This document shows, piece after piece, positions 1 to 8,502 of a stretch of 38,076 nucleotides of DNA. Position 1 is the first letter of the stretch. Every line of letters begins with the position of its first letter. Where the stretch lies: positions 1 through 38,076 of the forward strand of contig JAAYNP010000103.1 in assembly GCA_012520795.1 (NCBI GenBank), written 5' to 3'. The position numbers and the translations under genes are program-made. The notes under the pieces are model-generated. The model was not told where the DNA came from, searched no databases, and saw nothing but the letters and a program-made list of their open reading frames with translations. Source of the stretch: Bacillota bacterium (GTDB taxonomy: Bacteria > Bacillota > Limnochordia > Darwinibacteriales > DTU012).

Positions 1-116
1 TCACTCCTTTGGTTAGGATTTCAGCGATTCTATTTTACCAAAAGGACGATCTCTTGTTTAGTTTTATCCTACAACTACTTTACACTATGTTCTACCACTC
101 CAGCCATATTTCCCGC
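1..116 (-). other. left-edge non-coding stretch downstream of lysS
   Basis: No gene is visible here. Read on the minus strand, the last bases before the edge contain AAAGGAGTGA, a good ribosome-binding site. A further minus-strand gene may therefore start just outside the window. A TAAAAT hexamer lies about 25 bases before it, but no convincing -35 partner was found. There is no strong hairpin with a T run after lysS, so lysS may be read through into the next gene. Confidence 0.3.
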
Positions 117-1598
117 TTATCCACGGGGGCGCATATGGGGGAAAAGAATCACATCCCGAATCGAACGGGAATTGGTTAACAGCATCACCAACCTGTCGAT
201 GCCGATTCCCAAGCCCCCGGCCGGCGGCATTCCATGTTCCAAGGCGGTGATGAAGTCCTCGTCCATCATGTGGGCCTCTTCATCGCCCGATTCTCTTTTC
301 TCGACTTGCTTGCGGAAACGCTCCAGCTGATCTATGGGATCGTTCAGCTCTGAAAAGCCGTTGCCAATCTCCCAAGTCACAACAAATGGCTCGAATCGTT
401 CTGTTAATTGTGGGTTGTCCTTTTTCCGCTTGGCCAAGGGTGAAATCTCAACCGGATAGTCAGTGATGAAGATGGGTTGAATCAGATTGGGTTCCACGTA
501 TGTATCAAAAAACTCCTCAAGCACCTGCCCGTAGGAAGCATCAGGCGCTACTTCCAAACCCTGGTCTTTGGCCAGTTTCCTGGCCTGTGCATCATCTATT
601 CCCGACAGATCAACCCCTGCATACTGTTTCACAGCCTCCAGCATCGGCAACCGGGGCCACGGAGGCGCCAGAGAGATGGCGTAGTCGCCAAACTGAACAT
701 CGGTAGATCCCACAACCTCCCGGGCAACATGAGCCACCAATTCTTCAGTCAGCTTCATCATGTCAGCAGCATCAGCATAGGCCTGGTACACTTCCACACC
801 TGTGAATTCCGGGTTGTGCTTGGTTGAGACACCTTCATTGCGGAAGTTCTTACCGATTTCAAATACTTTCTCAAAACCACCCACCAAAAGCCTCTTTAAG
901 TACAGCTCCGGTGCAATTCTCAAATAAAGATCCATGTCCAGCACATTGTGATGGGTGACAAACGGCCGGGCTGTGGCCCCCCCTGCAATCACATTCAACA
1001 TTGGAGTCTCCACTTCCAAAAAACCCTGCTCCAGCAAAAAGCTGCGCAGCGCGTGAATCACCCGGCTCCGTGTGGCAAACACCTCCCGCACGTCCGGGTT
1101 GACGATCAAATCCAGATAGCGCTGGCGGTAACGGATTTCCACATCCTTCAAACCATGCCACTTATCCGGCAGAGGGCGCAGTGATTTAGCCATCATCAGG
1201 AAATCATGGACTTCGACACTGATTTCACCGCGGCGTGTCCTGAAAATGCGGCCCCGGACAGCGATGATATCACCGATGTCCAGTTTGCAAAACTGCTCAT
1301 ATTTTGCTTCGCCGAGCTGGTCTACCCGGACGTAAAGCTGAATCCGGCCTGATAAATCCGCCAAATCTGCAAACGAAGCCTTGCCGTGAGTCCTAAACGA
1401 CATAATCCTGCCGGCAATTCTGGTTTCAGTTTCAGCAAGCTGGTCAAAGTTTTCAATGATTTCCCGGGCTAGATGAGTCCGCTCAAACCTTTCTCCGTAC
1501 GGGTTGATCCCCTGCTTGTACATCTCGTCAAGCTTGGCTCGGCGGATCTTCATCAACTCATCCAAAGGCAATTGGTGTTCATGATTACCTTCTGCCAC
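117..1598 (-). CDS. lysS: lysine--tRNA ligase, class II
   Basis: Charges tRNA-Lys with lysine in the cytoplasm. The 493-residue length is normal for bacterial LysRS. An N-terminal OB-fold (about residues 55-150) binds the anticodon. The class II catalytic core follows, with motif 2 around FRNEG and motif 3 near the C-terminus (GLGIGIDRLVMLLT). The start is GTG, two bases after the greA stop; its ribosome-binding site, GGGAGGG, lies inside the end of greA. The two genes are therefore translationally coupled and share the promoter at 2212-2240. The family and boundaries are clear. Confidence 0.97.
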   Translation of the reverse strand: MAEGNHEHQLPLDELMKIRRAKLDEMYKQGINPYGERFERTHLAREIIENFDQLAETETRIAGRIMSFRTHGKASFADLADLSGRIQLYVRVDQLGEAKYEQFCKLDIGDIIAVRGRIFRTRRGEISVEVHDFLMMAKSLRPLPDKWHGLKDVEIRYRQRYLDLIVNPDVREVFATRSRVIHALRSFLLEQGFLEVETPMLNVIAGGATARPFVTHHNVLDMDLYLRIAPELYLKRLLVGGFEKVFEIGKNFRNEGVSTKHNPEFTGVEVYQAYADAADMMKLTEELVAHVAREVVGSTDVQFGDYAISLAPPWPRLPMLEAVKQYAGVDLSGIDDAQARKLAKDQGLEVAPDASYGQVLEEFFDTYVEPNLIQPIFITDYPVEISPLAKRKKDNPQLTERFEPFVVTWEIGNGFSELNDPIDQLERFRKQVEKRESGDEEAHMMDEDFITALEHGMPPAGGLGIGIDRLVMLLTNSRSIRDVILFPHMRPRG

Positions 1599-1600
1599 CC

Positions 1601-2083
1601 TTATCCCTCCCGGCGGACATCTAATAATTGGTACCGCAATACTCCGTCGGCAACATCCACATCAACGATCGCCCCCGGAGTCTTGCCAATAAGTGCTTTT
1701 CCTACAGGTGATTCATTTGATATTTTGGAATCTCTGGGGTCCGCTTCCACAGAACCAACGATCTTATACTCGAAGACTTCACCTGACTCCAGATCCTTTA
1801 AGGTAACCCAGCGGCCTACAACAGCTTCTCCTTCGGCATGCTCTGCATCATCAATAACTTTGGCGTTCCGCAGCATTCTTTCTAGCGATAAAATCCTTCC
1901 TTCAACAAAAGCCTGTTCATTCTTGGCATTGTCGTACTCTGCATTTTCGGTGATATCGCCAAACTCGAGGGCCTGCTTAATCTTCTTGGCGATCTCGCGA
2001 CGCTTGACCGTCTTGAGATACTCCAATTCCTTTTCCAGTTTCTTCAATCCCTCAGGTGTCAACAGGACTTCCTTTTGTGCCAC
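1601..2083 (-). CDS. greA: transcription elongation factor GreA
   Basis: GreA rescues backtracked RNA polymerase by stimulating transcript cleavage through its secondary channel. At 160 residues it has the standard two-domain form: an N-terminal antiparallel coiled coil (about 1-75), with the conserved acidic [12 protein letters not shown] segment at the tip, and a C-terminal FKBP-like domain (about 80-160) containing the [13 protein letters not shown] signature. It starts with GTG behind AAAGGAGAGG. It is first in a two-gene unit with lysS, an order common in Firmicutes. Confidence 0.97.
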   Translation of the reverse strand: MAQKEVLLTPEGLKKLEKELEYLKTVKRREIAKKIKQALEFGDITENAEYDNAKNEQAFVEGRILSLERMLRNAKVIDDAEHAEGEAVVGRWVTLKDLESGEVFEYKIVGSVEADPRDSKISNESPVGKALIGKTPGAIVDVDVADGVLRYQLLDVRREG

Positions 2084-2211
2084 AGGCCAACCTCTCCTTT
2101 ATCAACACAGTAATTGCGACCCCCAATTTACCGTTAATATGGCTGTGGGGGTTAAGATTTATGCTCTGGATTTTCCCTGCTATTTTCCTCTATCCTCAAT
2201 GCGTCTTATCT

Positions 2212-2240
2212 ATTATAAGGAACAAAAAAAAAGATGTCAA
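2212..2240 (-). promoter_or_regulatory. sigma-A promoter for greA-lysS
   Basis: Consensus TTGACA (2235-2240) and TATAAT (2212-2217) are separated by exactly 17 bases on the minus strand. This is a very strong housekeeping promoter. The -35 box lies inside the terminator hairpin of the preceding gene. Confidence 0.85.
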
Positions 2241-2255
2241 GTAAATGACATCTTT
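2224..2255 (-). terminator. intrinsic terminator of the upstream unit, overlapping the greA promoter
   Basis: On the minus strand AAAGATGTCA and TGACATCTTT form a 10-bp perfect stem around a 6-base loop, followed by nine T residues. It ends transcription coming from the dusB / regulator / 2277-3188 unit. Its 3' arm also supplies the TTGACA of the next promoter. Confidence 0.8.
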
Positions 2256-2276
2256 ACACAACGCTCCCCGCTTAAA

Positions 2277-3188
2277 CTAGTTCAGCTGAACGAACCTGGG
2301 CTGGAACCCAGCCTTTTCCATCAATTCGATGTAGTCCTCCGGTTGGATTTCTGCGAGCGGTTTTTCCATATATGCCACCAGCATCGCTTCCATGACATTA
2401 GTCCCAAACGACCTGCCATGAACCTCCGGTGTTGTCGTGATCAGCAGCTCTGCACCGCGGGAACGCAGCAGTTCCACATCAGCCTGGGTGACGGTATTGG
2501 TAATGAACACTTTGCCCTCAACCCGCCAAGGCAGATATTTCTTGATCATGTGCCAGTCACCGGCAATTACGTCCGCCCACCGGTAATACTTCGTAAAGCT
2601 GTGATCTGGATATGTTTCCTCCTGTTTTTCACCAATGGGGTAAATCATTTTAAAGGGCAGCTTAACCGCTACCGGCGCCACAACTGGGGCAATGACATTA
2701 TAAAGGATGCGCAGCCGGTAGAGGGGGATTGGGAGCCCCAGCGCAAAAATGAAATCTCCGTACAGTGTTTTGCATCCTGCATCAAGCAAGGCTTCAGACA
2801 TGCCAAAACGATCCATAGCCGAAACCATCAGCACGTTTTTTCCCTGCAGCAAACTCGGTTCCCGCTCAAGCACTTGGTAGATAACGCGCCGTTCCAACGT
2901 ATTCTTTAGGCCTGAGCCGTCTACAATGGGGGTTTTCTGGGCTGAAGCAGCAATTCTCTTGCCTTCTCTGAACGTGTAACGGCGCTTTCCGCCCCAAATC
3001 CAGATATCGATGCCTCCCATGCCGAAGGCATCAATCTTGCCGTCCAATTCTCTGATCATGCTGATCGCTTTATCCATGTCACCGTCGGTACCCCGGCGTT
3101 CCAATACGAAATCCTGATCGAGGAAAGTTATTTCTGCACGGTGATCCCGCTTGCTCGAGCCAATACTTACACTCAAAACTTTTTTCAT
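2277..3188 (-). CDS. conserved protein, 'quinate 5-dehydrogenase'-like, function unproven
   Basis: A 303-residue soluble protein. I recognise it as a family conserved in Clostridia and usually annotated as quinate 5-dehydrogenase, but no shikimate or quinate genes lie nearby and I know of no biochemical proof. Visible landmarks are an N-terminal SVSIGSSKRDH segment, a Gly-rich GMGGIDIWIWGG stretch (about residues 56-67), and a C-terminal half ending in a VQLN tail. Its start overlaps the stop of the upstream regulator by four bases (ATGA). The pair is clearly co-translated, and the regulator may control or partner it. A strong terminator follows. The name should be treated as a placeholder. 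Confidence 0.7.
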   Translation of the reverse strand: MKKVLSVSIGSSKRDHRAEITFLDQDFVLERRGTDGDMDKAISMIRELDGKIDAFGMGGIDIWIWGGKRRYTFREGKRIAASAQKTPIVDGSGLKNTLERRVIYQVLEREPSLLQGKNVLMVSAMDRFGMSEALLDAGCKTLYGDFIFALGLPIPLYRLRILYNVIAPVVAPVAVKLPFKMIYPIGEKQEETYPDHSFTKYYRWADVIAGDWHMIKKYLPWRVEGKVFITNTVTQADVELLRSRGAELLITTTPEVHGRSFGTNVMEAMLVAYMEKPLAEIQPEDYIELMEKAGFQPRFVQLN

Positions 3189-3721
3189 TGAACTGTTCCA
3201 CCCTTTATACTCGCAATTAAATCGACCAAATGCTCAGGATCGTAGTAGACATCCTGTTTGATCGGTGATTCGCCAATCTCAACACCGATCACCACATCAC
3301 CGAACAGGGCTTCCGCCAGGCGGATGCGCATATCAGAGCCAATCATGATCACCACGTCAAACTCCCGCAAGCTGGTAATGATTTCCATCAGCTTGTTCAT
3401 CACCGTCAGGCCGCTTTCAACTTCCACAAACTGCCACCGTTCCCGATCGGTTAACAATAAGCAATAATCCACACCATATTCCCGGCAGACATGCTCCAAG
3501 TCAAGCTTGTTCTCCAGGGGAAAACCGATCACTGCCACCCGGGCGCCTTTGCGGACCTCGCCCAAGGTTTCCAGCCGCGAGATAAATGTACGGTCAATCC
3601 CTGTCTGATTGGCCACTTCCTGTTGTGATGAGCCGCTTGTTCTCAGTGACAGGATCCGGTCAATGGAGCGGTAGATTTTCTCACGGCTGATTAGTTTATC
3701 GCCGATTCGGACAAACTCCAT
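3185..3721 (-). CDS. HTH-domain regulator paired with the quinate-dehydrogenase-like gene
   Basis: 178 residues from the ATG at 3721, which has AGGAGG seven bases upstream; an in-frame extension to 3742 lacks a site. Residues about 15-55 form an XRE-like helix-turn-helix (SSQQEVANQTGIDRTFISRL), so DNA binding is likely. The remainder is a Rossmann-like alpha/beta domain with repeated hydrophobic strands (VAVIGFPL, DYCLLLT, DVVIMIGSD) that could bind a small ligand, but no catalytic motif stands out. It overlaps the next gene by four bases. The same two-gene arrangement occurs in other Clostridia as I recall; the ligand and targets are unknown. Confidence 0.7.
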   Translation of the reverse strand: MEFVRIGDKLISREKIYRSIDRILSLRTSGSSQQEVANQTGIDRTFISRLETLGEVRKGARVAVIGFPLENKLDLEHVCREYGVDYCLLLTDRERWQFVEVESGLTVMNKLMEIITSLREFDVVIMIGSDMRIRLAEALFGDVVIGVEIGESPIKQDVYYDPEHLVDLIASIKGGTVQ

Positions 3722-3762
3722 CGCAGTGCCTCCTGTGCACATATTTGTTCACAAACATCATA

Positions 3763-4716
3763 TCAGATTTCATCTTGATGGGCAAGGGATTCTGCAAAAT
3801 TTTCCAACAAAGCTTCGACTTCCTTATAGCTTACAGCTTGATTCACAGCCGCCCGGGCTCTGCTGGAATGGGGAATTCCCTTCAGATACCAGGCCAAATG
3901 GGAACGCATTTCTTTAACCGCATGCTCCTCGCCTTGTAATTCAATCTTTAACCGCAAATGCGCCAGAGCGGTACTGATCCGCTCAGCAAGGCTGGGTTCG
4001 GGAAGCAGGGAAGCTGTGTCCAGGTAATGCTGGATATGGTGCAAAAGCCACGGCTTGCCCAATGCCCCCCGGCCGACCATCACATGGTCACAGCCAGCAG
4101 CAGCTAACAGCCTGGCTGCTGCTTGTGGTGAATCCACATCCCCATTGCCGACAACCGGTATGCTCACCGCCGCCTTCACTTCACCGATCTTGTCCCAGTC
4201 AGCCCGGCCTCCGTAGAACTGATCCCGTGTCCTGGCATGAACCGTAATCCAATATGCCCCGGCATCCTCAATGCGGCGGGCGATTTCCACACAGTTGATC
4301 CGATCCCGCTCCCAGCCCAGGCGGATCTTTACTGTCACGGGCAGGCCGGCGCTTTCTACCACCGCCTGGACAATCTCACCTACGAGCCGGGGGGTTTTCA
4401 ACAGTGCGGCGCCATCTCCGTTTTTGACGATTCTCGGTGTAGGGCAGCCCATATTCAGATCGATCATATCCGGCCGGTGCTCTTCAGCCACTATGGCTGC
4501 GGTCTTGGCCAGAGTTTTGGGATCATGGCCAAACAACTGCACTGCGATCGGCCGCTCTTCTTCCGAAAACCGCAGCAGTGCCTGCGTATTTTTGTTATTG
4601 TACACCAAGCCTTGTGCTGAAACCATTTCGCTGACTGCCAGATCACAGCCAAAGCTTTTCACAATCAATCTAAATGCCTGATCGGTGGCTCCTGCCATGG
4701 GCGCAAGGATAACCAC
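3763..4716 (-). CDS. dusB: tRNA-dihydrouridine synthase (DusB type)
   Basis: An FMN enzyme that reduces uridine to dihydrouridine in tRNA D-loops. It is a 317-residue TIM barrel, with the N-terminal signature VILAPMAGATDQAFR, the catalytic cysteine in DLNMGCPTPRIVKNGDGA, and FMN-phosphate binding near GDVDSPQAA and VMVGRGALGKPW. The only in-frame start is GTG at 4716, with AGGTGGTGAG just upstream. This makes the N-terminus several residues shorter than typical DusB, in which an IGN-like segment precedes the strand; the upstream reading frame still encodes IGGET but has no start codon. It lies directly after the rpmE terminator. Confidence 0.92.
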   Translation of the reverse strand: MVILAPMAGATDQAFRLIVKSFGCDLAVSEMVSAQGLVYNNKNTQALLRFSEEERPIAVQLFGHDPKTLAKTAAIVAEEHRPDMIDLNMGCPTPRIVKNGDGAALLKTPRLVGEIVQAVVESAGLPVTVKIRLGWERDRINCVEIARRIEDAGAYWITVHARTRDQFYGGRADWDKIGEVKAAVSIPVVGNGDVDSPQAAARLLAAAGCDHVMVGRGALGKPWLLHHIQHYLDTASLLPEPSLAERISTALAHLRLKIELQGEEHAVKEMRSHLAWYLKGIPHSSRARAAVNQAVSYKEVEALLENFAESLAHQDEI

Positions 4717-4750
4717 TGTCTCACCACCTATCCAGCATTTTGCTGTAAAA

Positions 4751-4778
4751 AAATAAAAAGCAGGGGTTCTCCCTGCTT
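4751..4778 (-). terminator. intrinsic terminator after rpmE
   Basis: Minus-strand AAGCAGGG / CCCCTGCTT form a stem with a short AGAA-type loop, followed by a T-rich tract. It lies 15 bases past the rpmE stop, between rpmE and dusB. Confidence 0.75.
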
Positions 4779-4792
4779 AAATGTTTTCCTGC

Positions 4793-5017
4793 TTAGGCAT
4801 TTCCATTCTCTAAATCATATTTCTTCAGGAACCGTTCAATGCGTCCGCCGGTACTGACTACCTGTTGGCGCTGGCCGGTATAAAACGGGTGGCATTTCGA
4901 GCAAGCCTCTACACGGATTTCCTTTTTGGTTGACTTTGTCTTAAAGGTCTCGCCACACGCACATGTGACAGTAGCATCTCCATATTCTGGATGGATACCT
5001 TTCTGCATTGCCTTCAC
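4793..5017 (-). CDS. rpmE: 50S ribosomal protein L31, zinc-binding form
   Basis: A 74-residue large-subunit protein near the central protuberance. It keeps two cysteine pairs (CACGETF at about residues 19-21 and [11 protein letters not shown] at about 38-41), making it the zinc-containing (C+) form rather than the zinc-independent paralogue. The C-terminal [15 protein letters not shown] tail is typical. It starts with ATG behind AGAGGTGAAGG. It has its own extended -10 promoter (5042-5070) and terminator (4751-4778), so it can be expressed alone. Confidence 0.96.
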   Translation of the reverse strand: MKAMQKGIHPEYGDATVTCACGETFKTKSTKKEIRVEACSKCHPFYTGQRQQVVSTGGRIERFLKKYDLENGNA

Positions 5018-5041
5018 CTCTCTTTTCGTAAACCAAGCGTA

Positions 5042-5070
5042 ATTATATCACAAGAGAGCCACTGAAACAA
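5042..5070 (-). promoter_or_regulatory. promoter for rpmE
   Basis: On the minus strand TTGTTT (5065-5070), 17 bases, then TATAAT (5042-5047) preceded by TGA, an extended -10. It lies between the M23 peptidase stop and rpmE. Confidence 0.65.
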
Positions 5071-5071
5071 G

Positions 5072-5096
5072 TCAAAAATTCCATCCTAATTTTTGA
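5072..5096 (-). terminator. AT-rich palindrome at the end of the M23 gene, possible weak terminator
   Basis: TCAAAAATT / AATTTTTGA is a 9-bp perfect inverted repeat with a 7-base loop, spanning the M23 peptidase stop codon. The stem is AT-rich and the following T run is short. Termination would be weak, or it may be a protein-binding palindrome upstream of the rpmE promoter. Confidence 0.35.
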
Positions 5097-6249
5097 GGTA
5101 TCTCTGTGGATCCACTGGAGTGCTCCGGTACCTGATTTCAAAATGGAGATGCGGGCCCGTTGAATTACCGGTATTGCCGCTGTAGGCAATGATATCACCG
5201 CGTTTCACCTGCTGACCCACACTGACAACATTGCGCGAGTTGTGGGCATAGCGGGTCTCCACACCATTGCCATGATCAATAATCACCAGTATTCCATATC
5301 CGCCGTTGGAACCGCTGAACGTAACCCGCCCATCGGCGGCTGCCCTAATCGGAGTCCCGGTGACTACCGCAATGTCCAAACCGTTATGCATCCTGCCCCA
5401 GCGCATGCCAAATGTCGAGGAAACCCTGCCCTTTATCGGCCAGTCAAAAGCTCTCTGCAGCTGGCCGTTGACAACAAGCGCATCTTTGATCATCAGCTGG
5501 GTTGCCCCGGGAATAACAATTTCATCCCCGGCCTTGATCAGAGAAGGATTGGCAATCTTGTTCACAGCGACGATTTCAGCGAGTGAAACGCCATAACGGT
5601 CGGCAATTTCCCACAAGTTTTCACCTGTGCCAACCTTGTGGAGCACACCTTTGACTGTCAGGATCTTCAGGTTTTGCCCAACCTGGATCCGGTTCTGATT
5701 TTTAATGCTGTTTGCGGCAACAATCTCGTTGACCGTAATCCCGTATGATCTGGCAATATCCCACAAGGTTTCCCCGGCGCGGACAATGTGAATCAAAACC
5801 GTGGGTTTCTCCCTTTCCGCTTCGGGTTTGGGCAATGGCGCCTCGGGAAGCTCGTCGACATTTACCTTGACTGCTTTGATGGGCTGTTCCTGTTTGGCCG
5901 GTTCCTGATCGACCGGCTCACTCAAGGCTTCAGGGGTATCGGCAAAGGGTGCAGAATCAAGGCTGTCGCCTTGAATGCCATCCTCGGCACCATTTGTTTC
6001 TTCAACAAAGTCACTGTTGGTGTCACTGACAGCAGCGGCTTCAGCTTCATCGGGATTGTTCTCCAAGTTATGAGTCCGGTTCCCAACTGTCGCATGGGGT
6101 TGATTATGGATTTGATAATCAATACTGGAATCCCAGTCAAATCCACCGATATTCAATCTACTGTCCAACTGACCCACCAGCGATAGGCTGAACAAAGCCA
6201 TCAGGGCAAACAAGGTCAGCGGCCGTAGATATCGTCGACGGCCGTTCAT
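5086..6249 (-). CDS. membrane-anchored LysM / M23 family peptidoglycan endopeptidase
   Basis: 387 residues, predicted cell-wall hydrolase outside the inner membrane. Residues about 7-26 form a signal-anchor helix. Residues 60-125 are acidic and disordered. Two LysM peptidoglycan-binding modules lie at about 153-197 (VRAGETLWDIARSYGI) and 203-247 (VGTGENLWEIADRYGV). The M23 lysostaphin-like domain occupies 284-380 with all metal ligands: H288 and D292 in HNGLD, and the HLH pair at 367-369. The layout matches M23 proteins linked to cell division or sporulation in Firmicutes, but the target bond cannot be read. ATG is behind AAAGGAGGAAAA. A Spo0A-box heptamer lies about 40 bases upstream. Confidence 0.9.
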   Translation of the reverse strand: MNGRRRYLRPLTLFALMALFSLSLVGQLDSRLNIGGFDWDSSIDYQIHNQPHATVGNRTHNLENNPDEAEAAAVSDTNSDFVEETNGAEDGIQGDSLDSAPFADTPEALSEPVDQEPAKQEQPIKAVKVNVDELPEAPLPKPEAEREKPTVLIHIVRAGETLWDIARSYGITVNEIVAANSIKNQNRIQVGQNLKILTVKGVLHKVGTGENLWEIADRYGVSLAEIVAVNKIANPSLIKAGDEIVIPGATQLMIKDALVVNGQLQRAFDWPIKGRVSSTFGMRWGRMHNGLDIAVVTGTPIRAAADGRVTFSGSNGGYGILVIIDHGNGVETRYAHNSRNVVSVGQQVKRGDIIAYSGNTGNSTGPHLHFEIRYRSTPVDPQRYLKN

Positions 6250-6286
6250 AATTTTCCTCCTTTGCCATACCCTTCTTTAAACAACT

Positions 6287-6293
6287 TTCGACA
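6287..6293 (-). promoter_or_regulatory. candidate Spo0A box upstream of the M23 peptidase gene
   Basis: Perfect TGTCGAA (0A-box consensus) on the minus strand, 38 bases before the M23 start. It falls in the spacer of a weak TTGTTA-17-TTTAAA promoter-like pair, where binding would repress. A heptamer alone can arise by chance. Confidence 0.35.
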
Positions 6294-6311
6294 GAGATTA
6301 ACAAATTCCTT

Positions 6312-7580
6312 TTACATATTCCGCACATTCTCCGCGAAGGATGAATTAATGACCAGATCGATCAGTTCCGCGTTGGATTTGGTGGCAGACAACCGCTCCA
6401 AAATCAGGTCCAAGGTCTCTGCCGTCCCTAAAGAGCTCATTGCCTTCCTCAGAATCCACATCGCTTCCAGCTCCTCACTATCTAGGAGCAATTCTTCTTT
6501 ACGCGTACCGGAGCGGTAAATATCAATGGCGGGGAAGATCCTTCTTTCTGCAAGTTTGCGGTCAAGGTGCAGTTCCATGTTGCCAGTACCTTTGAACTCT
6601 TCATAAATCACATCATCCATCCGGCTGCCGGTTTCAACCAGGGCTGTGGCCAGAATGGTAAGGCTGCCCTGTTCTTCCAATTTGCGGGCGGCTCCGAAAA
6701 AACGTTTAGGCCGGTGCAAAGCCGCCGGGTCGACACCGCCGGACAATGTCCGCCCACTGGGAGGGACAACCAGGTTGTGGGCCCTTGCCAGCCTGGTAAT
6801 GCTGTCGAGCAGGATCACCACATCTTTGCCCGATTCAACCAGGCGTTTAGCCCGCTCCAGGACAATATCGGCCACCCGCACATGGTTCTCCGGGGGCAAA
6901 TCAAAGGTGGAGCTGATGACCTCCCCATCCACCGAGCGCTCCATGTCCGTAACCTCTTCCGGCCTTTCATCAATCAGGAGTACAATCAGTTCAATATCCG
7001 GTTGATTGGCTGTTATCGCATTGGCGATCTGTTTCAATATAGTAGTCTTGCCTGCTTTTGGCTGCGCTACGATCATTCCACGCTGGCCCAAACCCAACGG
7101 GGCGATAATATCAATCAATCTCGTAGTAATCTCCGTGGGGGCTGTTTCCAACCGTATACGCTGGTTAGGGTAGATGGGAGTCAAGTCATCAAAGTGGGGC
7201 CTTTTCAATGCCAGTTCAGGATTGGACAAATTGATGGCAGTCACTCTCAACAGGGCATAATACCTTTCGCCTTCCTTTGGGGGCCGGACCTGCCCCAGTA
7301 CCTCATCTCCGACCCGCATGTTAAAACGCCTGATCTGTGAGGGAGACACATATACATCGTCCATTCCGGGGGTATAATTGTCCACCCGCAGAAAGCCAAA
7401 ACCCTCGGGCATTATTTCCAAAATCCCACTGATAAACAACAGGCCTTCCTTTTCGGTTTCGGCTTTCAAAATCTGAATGATCAAATCCTTTTTGCGCAGA
7501 TTAGAGTATGAGACAGACAAATCCTTGGCAATTTGCTGCAGCTCTGCCGTTGTCATCTTTTCCAATTCAGCAATTTCCAA
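6312..7580 (-). CDS. rho: transcription termination factor Rho
   Basis: A hexameric RNA-dependent ATPase that terminates transcription. 422 residues: Rho-N helical domain (about 1-46), cold-shock-like RNA-binding domain (about 48-118, with GFGFLR), then a RecA-type ATPase. Walker A is QPKAGKTT at 173-180; the Walker B region includes [16 protein letters not shown]; the RNA-contacting Q-loop and R-loop segments are present. There is no long insertion of the kind seen in some high-GC lineages. The start is TTG with AGGTG upstream; the ATG eight codons later lacks a site. It follows fbaA by 54 bases. Confidence 0.97.
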   Translation of the reverse strand: MEIAELEKMTTAELQQIAKDLSVSYSNLRKKDLIIQILKAETEKEGLLFISGILEIMPEGFGFLRVDNYTPGMDDVYVSPSQIRRFNMRVGDEVLGQVRPPKEGERYYALLRVTAINLSNPELALKRPHFDDLTPIYPNQRIRLETAPTEITTRLIDIIAPLGLGQRGMIVAQPKAGKTTILKQIANAITANQPDIELIVLLIDERPEEVTDMERSVDGEVISSTFDLPPENHVRVADIVLERAKRLVESGKDVVILLDSITRLARAHNLVVPPSGRTLSGGVDPAALHRPKRFFGAARKLEEQGSLTILATALVETGSRMDDVIYEEFKGTGNMELHLDRKLAERRIFPAIDIYRSGTRKEELLLDSEELEAMWILRKAMSSLGTAETLDLILERLSATKSNAELIDLVINSSFAENVRNM

Positions 7581-7634
7581 ACAGTTGACACCTCATTTCC
7601 AAGTGATTGAGTTCGCTCCCCAATCCACCCGCTC

Positions 7635-8486
7635 TTACGCTTTGCCAACAGAGCCAAACAAATGCATTTTGGCTTTGACTACTTTTTTCACAGCCTCCTT
7701 GGCAGGCCCCATGATGTTCCGGGGATCTATTTCATCAGGATGCTCTTTTACCACTTTTCTAACGGCTTCGGAAAATGCAATCCGCAGATCCGTATCAATA
7801 TTAATCTTCACAATCCCATACCCGATTGCTTTTTGAATGACATCATCGGCCAGCCCGGACGCCCCGTGCAGCACCAACGGCGTGTTAACCTTGCTGCTGA
7901 TTGCCTGCAGCCGTTCAAAATCAATCTTAGGCTCACCACGGTACACTCCATGGGCAGTACCGACAGCTACCGCCAGCGCATCGCAGTTAGTCCGTTCCGC
8001 AAACTCATACGCCTCATCAGGATCAGTAAAAAGTGCTTCATGTTCGGCAACAGCCACATCATCCTCTACTCCGCTGATTTTGCCTAATTCCGCCTCCACG
8101 GAAACATCATTCGGATGAGCCACTTCCACTATTTTCCTGGTGATGGCGATGTTTTCCTCAAACGGCAGCTTGGAACCGTCAATCATCACAGCGGAAAAAC
8201 CGTGCCTGATGCACCGGACCACCTGATTGAAGTCAGTACCGTGATCAATATTCAAGGCAACCGGTACTTTTGCCTTGGCAGCCGCAATCTTGCCCATTCC
8301 GGCAATGTACTCAAGCCCCGCGTACCTGATGCCCCCTTGACTGGCCTGGATAAATACGGGAGAATTCAGTTCTTCGGCAGCTTCGACTATTGCCTGCAGG
8401 ATTTCCATGTTATTGATGTTAAAGGCTCCCACTGCATACTTGCGGAGTTTAGCGTCTTGAAATATTTCCTTCCCTGATACTAACAA
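7635..8486 (-). CDS. fbaA: class II fructose-1,6-bisphosphate aldolase
   Basis: A zinc-dependent glycolytic/gluconeogenic aldolase cleaving fructose 1,6-bisphosphate. 283 residues, TIM barrel. Visible signatures are AFNINNMEI near the N-terminus, a zinc histidine in LNIDHGTDF, GYGIVKINIDTDLR, and HGASGLADD near the phosphate site. Ketose-bisphosphate aldolases of the GatY/KbaY type are relatives, but the rho-fba-pyrG neighbourhood is the classic Firmicute context for FbaA. It starts with TTG behind GAGGAGGAG. Confidence 0.94.
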   Translation of the reverse strand: MLVSGKEIFQDAKLRKYAVGAFNINNMEILQAIVEAAEELNSPVFIQASQGGIRYAGLEYIAGMGKIAAAKAKVPVALNIDHGTDFNQVVRCIRHGFSAVMIDGSKLPFEENIAITRKIVEVAHPNDVSVEAELGKISGVEDDVAVAEHEALFTDPDEAYEFAERTNCDALAVAVGTAHGVYRGEPKIDFERLQAISSKVNTPLVLHGASGLADDVIQKAIGYGIVKINIDTDLRIAFSEAVRKVVKEHPDEIDPRNIMGPAKEAVKKVVKAKMHLFGSVGKA

Positions 8487-8502
8487 AGGTGCTCCTCCTC
8501 AA

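Noticed and set aside
1212-1218. Spo0A-box heptamer inside lysS (also 17027-17033 in mlaD and 23764-23770 in metG)
   Set aside because: Inside coding sequence and at the frequency expected by chance for a 7-mer on two strands.
1473-2909. 478-codon open frame on the plus strand
   Set aside because: It lies antisense to lysS, greA and the quinate-dehydrogenase-like gene, runs through the greA promoter region, and has no family resemblance; it is a shadow frame.
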